Part shown: piece after piece, positions 4,039-7,910 of the stretch
Numbering within the stretch: the stretch's first letter is position 1
Layout of the letters: every line of letters starts with the position of its first letter
Assembly (NCBI GenBank): GCA_003508005.1
Contig: DNUE01000010.1
Location: forward strand, 1-7,910
Direction: 5' to 3'
DNA: 7,910 nt
Source: Desulfobulbaceae bacterium
GTDB taxonomy: Bacteria; Desulfobacterota; Desulfobulbia; Desulfobulbales; Desulfobulbaceae
Notes under the pieces: model-generated
Database searches by the model: none
What the model saw: the letters and a program-made list of their open reading frames with translations, nothing else
What the model was told of the DNA's origin: nothing
Translations under genes and position numbers: made by a program

Positions 4039-7000
4039 ATGAACAGAGTACGAAAAAATTTTGCCAAAACTGCCCAGACCATTGAGCCGCCGCATCTCAT
4101 TGCCATGCAGAGATTCTCTTATGAGCGTTTCCTGCAGCGCGATGTTGAACCGGATGCTCGTGAAGACTTTGGGCTTCAGGCCATTTTCAAGAATATTTTT
4201 CCGATAACTGATTTCAACGGTCTCTGTTCCCTGGAGTTTGTCCGGTATACCTTCGGTGACCCCAAGTACACCGTGGAGGAATGCATTGAGCGGGGCATGA
4301 CCTATGAGGTCCCGGTCAAGATCACGGTTCGCCTCATCACCTTTGATGTGGATGAGGCAACCGGCGTACAGTCTGTCCGTGACATCAAGGAGCAGGACGT
4401 GTTTCTGGGTTCGCTGCCCCTGATGACCAAGGACGGTGTCTTTGTTGTCAATGGCACCGAGCGGGTGGTGGTCAATCAGCTGCAGCGTTCACCAGGCCTG
4501 TTTTACACCCATGACGACGGCAAATCCCATGCCAGCGGCAAGCGCCTGTACTCTGCCCGGATCATTCCGGTACGCGGCTCCTGGCTTGATTTCGAGTTTG
4601 ATATCAAAAATATCCTCTATGTCCGTATCGACCGTCGGCGCAAGCTGCCGGTCACCGTGCTGCTCAAGGCGCTGGGCTACAACGCCGAGGAACTGCTGCG
4701 GATCTTCTACAAGGTCGACGATGTCCTGATCAAGAAAGGGGTCTATTCCCTGGCCTTCAAGGAGGAAACATTCGTCGGCCAGCGCCTTGCCGCGGACCTG
4801 GTTGATCCGAAAAACGGCGAAGTGATCGGCAAGAAGGGCCGGAAGATTACCAAGGCCCTGGTAAGCCGCATCGAAAAGGCCGGGATCAAATCCATGGAGA
4901 TCACTGCGGAAGAGGTCCTGGGTCGCTACCTGGTCTGCGACCTGGTGGACCCGAAAAGCGGCGAGGTGCTCGGCCGGTGCAATGAAGAGGTCACCGAGAG
5001 CATGCTCAAGGCCATCGAGGAGGCCAAAATCAAGTCCTTTGAAGTGCTGTTCATCGACGGCGTCACGGTCACGGATTCCTTCCGCAAGACTTTGGCCATG
5101 GATAAGGTTGCCAACAGGGATGAAGCGCTGGTGGAGATTTACCGCCGGTTGCGGCCAAGCAGTCCGCCCACTGCCGAAATAGCGGATTCCTTTTTTCAGA
5201 ACCTGTTTTTCAATCCATCGACCTATGATCTCTCGGAGGTCGGCCGCTACAAGATCAACACCAAGCTCAATATCGACACCCCCATCGAGACCAGGACGCT
5301 GACCAATGAGGACATCGTCAAGAGCGTCCGCCATCTGGTGCGGATCAAGGATGAGCTGAAGGAGGGCGACGACATTGATCATCTTGGCAACCGCCGGGTC
5401 CGTACGGTGGGCGAGCTGGTGGAGAATCAGTACCGCATGGGTCTGGTCCGCATGGAGCGGGCCATCAAGGAACGGATGACCCTGCAGGAGGTGGAGACCC
5501 TGATGCCCCATGACCTGGTCAACCCGAAACCGGTCACCTCGGCGATCAAGGAGTTCTTTGGCACCAGCCAGCTGTCCCAGTTCATGGACCAGACCAATCC
5601 GCTCTCCGAAGTCACGCACAAGCGGCGGCTTTCCGCCCTTGGACCGGGAGGTCTGTCCCGGGAACGCGCCGGCTTTGAGGTGCGCGACGTCCACCCGACC
5701 CACTACGGGCGCATCTGCCCGGTCGAGACCCCGGAAGGCCCTAACATCGGCCTGATCGTCTCCCTGGCCACCTACGCCCGGGTGAATCCCTACGGCTTTA
5801 TCGAAACACCGTACCGGGTTGTCAGCAACCGGAAGGTGACCAAGGATATTGAATATCTGAGCGCGTTGCAGGAGCAGGATCAGGTCATTGCCCCGGCGAA
5901 GGTGGAGTTGAACAAAAACAAGATCGTCGAAGACAGCTTGATCGTGCGGCACAACGACGAGGTGACCATTGTTTCCGCCGACCAGGTGACCCGGATGGAC
6001 GTGGCGCCGAATCAGCTGGTTTCCGTGGCCGCCTCGCTGATCCCCTTCCTCGAAAACGACGACGCCAACCGCGCGCTGATGGGCTCCAATATGCAGCGCC
6101 AGGCCGTGCCTCTGCTCAAGCCGGCGGCGCCGCTGATCGGCACCGGGGTCGAGAAATACGTGGCCCGGGACTCGGGGGCTTGCCTTCTGGCATGCGACGA
6201 AGGAGTGGTGACCGAGGCCGATGCCAACCGGATCGTCGTCCGCTACGACCAGCCCGGCACCGATGGTTTTGCCACCGGAGTCGGGGTCTACCGGCTGTCC
6301 AAATACAAAAAATCCAACCAGAACACCTGCTTCAATCAGAAGCCCCTGGTCAAGCCCGGCGAGAGGGTGAGCAAGGGGTCGGTCATGGCCGATGGGCCTT
6401 CCACCGAGATGGGGGAACTGGCCCTGGGCAAGAACGTGACCGTGGCCTTCATGCCTTGGCGCGGCTACAATTTCGAGGATTCTATCCTTATCAATGAGCG
6501 GCTGCTCAAGGAGGATACCTTTACCTCGGTGCATATCGAGATCTTCGAGACCATGGCCCGCGACACCAAGCTCGGCAAGGAGGAAATCACCCGGGACATT
6601 CCCAACGTCGGTGACGAGGCGCTGCGCAACCTTGACGTCTCCGGGATCGTCCGTATCGGAGCGGAGGTCAAGGCCGGCGATATGCTGGTGGGCAAGGTCA
6701 CCCCCAAAGGCGAGACCATGCTCTCCCCTGAGGAAAAATTGCTGCGGGCCATCTTCGGCGAAAAGGCCGGGGATGTCAAGGACTCCTCCCTGCGGGTCCC
6801 GCCGGGCATCGAGGGTGTGGTCATCGATGCCAAGGTCTTTTCCCGCAAGGGCGTCGACAAGGACGAGCGTACCCTGATGATCGAGGAGATGGAGATCGAG
6901 CGGCTCAACCGCGACATGAACGACGAGCTGAGCAGTCTCAAGAAAGGGGTGCGGGCCTCTTTGTGCAACATTATGGTCGGCAGGACCGCCAAGAGCGATG

Positions 7001-7910
7001 TCAAGGACCGCAAGGGCAAGGTAATCCACAAGCTGGGCAAGAAGCTGACGGACAAAGTGCTGGAGCAGGTAGAGTTCAGCAGGCTTCGCAGCCTGGATTT
7101 TTCCGACAAAAAGGGTTTCGAGGAACAGATCGAGAACCTGTTTGCCAGCTTCAACCACCAGGCCCAGGTCGTGCGCAGCCGGTACGAAGGCATTGTCGAA
7201 CGAATGGAAAAGGGCGACGACCTGCCGCCCGGCGTGGTGAAGATGGTCAAGATCTATGTGGCCACCAAGCGCAAGCTGGCGGTAGGCGACAAGATGGCCG
7301 GCCGTCACGGCAACAAGGGCGTTGTCTCCCGCTTGCTGCCGGAAGAGGACATGCCGTTTTTTGCCGACGGCACCACTGTGGACCTGGTGCTGAACCCGCT
7401 CGGCGTGCCGTCGCGGATGAACGTGGGCCAGGTTCTGGAGTGTCACCTGGGAATCGCCGCGCGCAGGCTGGGCGAGCAGGTTCAGCGCCTGGCCGAACAG
7501 AACGAGATCAAGGAGGTCAGGAAGCGGCTGCAGGCGATCTACAGCAAGGAGGAATACGGCCGTCTGACCGAGGGGCTGAGCGATGAGGAACTGCTGGACT
7601 TGACCAGGAAATACGGCCAGGGCATCCACATGGCGACGCCGGTGTTCGACGGGGCCTCCGAGGCGGAAATTCGGGCCTGCCTGGTGGACTCCGGCCTGGA
7701 TGAGGTGGGGCAGACCACCCTTTATGACGGCTTGACCGGCGAGCCCTTTGACAACCAGGTGACCGTCGGAGCCATGTACATGCTGAAGCTCCATCATCTG
7801 GTGGACAACAAGATCCATGCCCGCTCAACCGGGCCCTACTCCCTGGTCACCCAGCAGCCTCTGGGCGGCAAGGCCCAGTTCGGCGGCCAGCGCCTGGGTG
7901 AAATGGAGGT
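4039..7910 (+). CDS. rpoB: DNA-directed RNA polymerase subunit beta (partial, 3' end outside window)
   Basis: The frame is open for 1290 complete codons and ends in GGQRLGEME. Aligned to E. coli RpoB (1342 residues) about 65 residues are missing, so the full length is near 1357. ATG 4039 follows CGAGGGAG. The protrusion and lobe domains come first. A duplicated insertion module (SI1 type) follows at about 245-340. The fork and rifampicin pocket are at 506-536, with Q514, D517, H527, R530, S532 and L534 all of the sensitive type. HPTHYGRICPVETPEGPNIG is at 553-572. The NFEDSIL segment puts E813 and D814 near the active site. A second insertion with coiled-coil character lies at about 940-1060. 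G-D-K-M-A-G-R-H-G-N-K-G (1083-1094) carries the active-site lysines K1085 and K1093. rpoC is expected downstream. Confidence 0.99.
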   Translation, partial: MNRVRKNFAKTAQTIEPPHLIAMQRFSYERFLQRDVEPDAREDFGLQAIFKNIFPITDFNGLCSLEFVRYTFGDPKYTVEECIERGMTYEVPVKITVRLITFDVDEATGVQSVRDIKEQDVFLGSLPLMTKDGVFVVNGTERVVVNQLQRSPGLFYTHDDGKSHASGKRLYSARIIPVRGSWLDFEFDIKNILYVRIDRRRKLPVTVLLKALGYNAEELLRIFYKVDDVLIKKGVYSLAFKEETFVGQRLAADLVDPKNGEVIGKKGRKITKALVSRIEKAGIKSMEITAEEVLGRYLVCDLVDPKSGEVLGRCNEEVTESMLKAIEEAKIKSFEVLFIDGVTVTDSFRKTLAMDKVANRDEALVEIYRRLRPSSPPTAEIADSFFQNLFFNPSTYDLSEVGRYKINTKLNIDTPIETRTLTNEDIVKSVRHLVRIKDELKEGDDIDHLGNRRVRTVGELVENQYRMGLVRMERAIKERMTLQEVETLMPHDLVNPKPVTSAIKEFFGTSQLSQFMDQTNPLSEVTHKRRLSALGPGGLSRERAGFEVRDVHPTHYGRICPVETPEGPNIGLIVSLATYARVNPYGFIETPYRVVSNRKVTKDIEYLSALQEQDQVIAPAKVELNKNKIVEDSLIVRHNDEVTIVSADQVTRMDVAPNQLVSVAASLIPFLENDDANRALMGSNMQRQAVPLLKPAAPLIGTGVEKYVARDSGACLLACDEGVVTEADANRIVVRYDQPGTDGFATGVGVYRLSKYKKSNQNTCFNQKPLVKPGERVSKGSVMADGPSTEMGELALGKNVTVAFMPWRGYNFEDSILINERLLKEDTFTSVHIEIFETMARDTKLGKEEITRDIPNVGDEALRNLDVSGIVRIGAEVKAGDMLVGKVTPKGETMLSPEEKLLRAIFGEKAGDVKDSSLRVPPGIEGVVIDAKVFSRKGVDKDERTLMIEEMEIERLNRDMNDELSSLKKGVRASLCNIMVGRTAKSDVKDRKGKVIHKLGKKLTDKVLEQVEFSRLRSLDFSDKKGFEEQIENLFASFNHQAQVVRSRYEGIVERMEKGDDLPPGVVKMVKIYVATKRKLAVGDKMAGRHGNKGVVSRLLPEEDMPFFADGTTVDLVLNPLGVPSRMNVGQVLECHLGIAARRLGEQVQRLAEQNEIKEVRKRLQAIYSKEEYGRLTEGLSDEELLDLTRKYGQGIHMATPVFDGASEAEIRACLVDSGLDEVGQTTLYDGLTGEPFDNQVTVGAMYMLKLHHLVDNKIHARSTGPYSLVTQQPLGGKAQFGGQRLGEME
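4795..5046 (+). repeat. Internal tandem repeat inside rpoB (SI1-type insertion module)
   Basis: Residues 253-288 and 301-336 of RpoB align without gaps, 18 of 36 identical, with a period of 48 residues (144 bases). Both copies start D-L-V-D-P-K-(N/S)-G-E-V-(I/L)-G, and both end with I-K-S-(M/F)-E-(I/V). The first 36 bases of the copies (4795-4830 and 4939-4974) match at 31 positions. The location corresponds to the duplicated external module of the beta lobe known from E. coli and relatives. It is a protein-domain duplication, not a mobile repeat. Confidence 0.8.

Noticed and set aside
5554..5646. Possible rifampicin-resistance substitutions in the RpoB pocket
   Set aside because: The key pocket residues (Q514, D517, H527, R530, S532, L534) are all of the sensitive type. 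The differences from E. coli (T509, T519, V525, L531) are at positions not classically linked to resistance.
6963..7586. A 207-codon + strand frame inside rpoB
   Set aside because: It is an out-of-frame shadow with an R/G/Q-rich composition. The rpoB frame across this stretch contains the invariant active-site motif.
4489..7818. A 1109-codon open frame on the minus strand
   Set aside because: It lies wholly antisense to rpoB, which has full-length family motifs on the + strand. The open minus frame is explained by rpoB rarely using TTA, CTA and TCA codons. Its translation is a low-complexity string rich in L, H, G and D with no recognisable domain.

Overview
This window is a core translation/transcription locus of a Gram-negative-type bacterium. 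All supported genes lie on the + strand, in the order tuf (3' end only), rpmG, tRNA-Trp(CCA), secE, nusG, rplK, rplA, rplJ, rplL, rpoB (5' 95%, running off the right edge). This is the widely conserved secE-nusG-rplKAJL-rpoBC cluster. The tuf-rpmG-trnW-secE front end, the moderately high GC content, and an RpoB that carries both lineage-specific insertions known from E. coli suggest a proteobacterium in the broad sense. The style of the L10, L7/L12 and RpoB proteins makes me favour the former Deltaproteobacteria (Desulfobacterota, perhaps a Desulfobulbales-like sulfate reducer). That placement is from memory of family sequences and is not proven here.

Layout. 1-25 is the last seven codons of EF-Tu. 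50-199 is a zinc-binding L33. 260-335 is tRNA-Trp with its CCA encoded. 389-1209 is secE-nusG (translocase subunit and transcription elongation factor). A 192-base leader precedes rplK-rplA (L11 and L1, 1402-2629). A 247-base leader holding a recognisable L10-leader RNA precedes rplJ-rplL (L10 and L7/L12, the ribosomal stalk, 2877-3824). A 214-base gap with two strong hairpins separates rplL from rpoB (4039 to the end). No gap exceeds 300 bases and no gene is supported on the minus strand.

How the parts work together. L10 and L7/L12 form the GTPase stalk on the L11 base, where EF-Tu acts. L1 forms the E-site stalk. NusG couples RNA polymerase (RpoB) to ribosomes and Rho. SecE is part of the membrane translocon. 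Control is expected to be post-transcriptional: L1 on the rplK-rplA messenger, L10(L12)4 on the rplJ leader, and partial uncoupling of rpoB from rplL by the intergenic hairpins.

I found no undescribed defence, mobile or metabolic system, and the gene content is ordinary. The points worth a second look are RNA structures in the gaps, a tRNA acceptor-strand mimic just upstream of tRNA-Trp, a forced TTG start for rplJ, and an unusually well matched internal repeat in RpoB.
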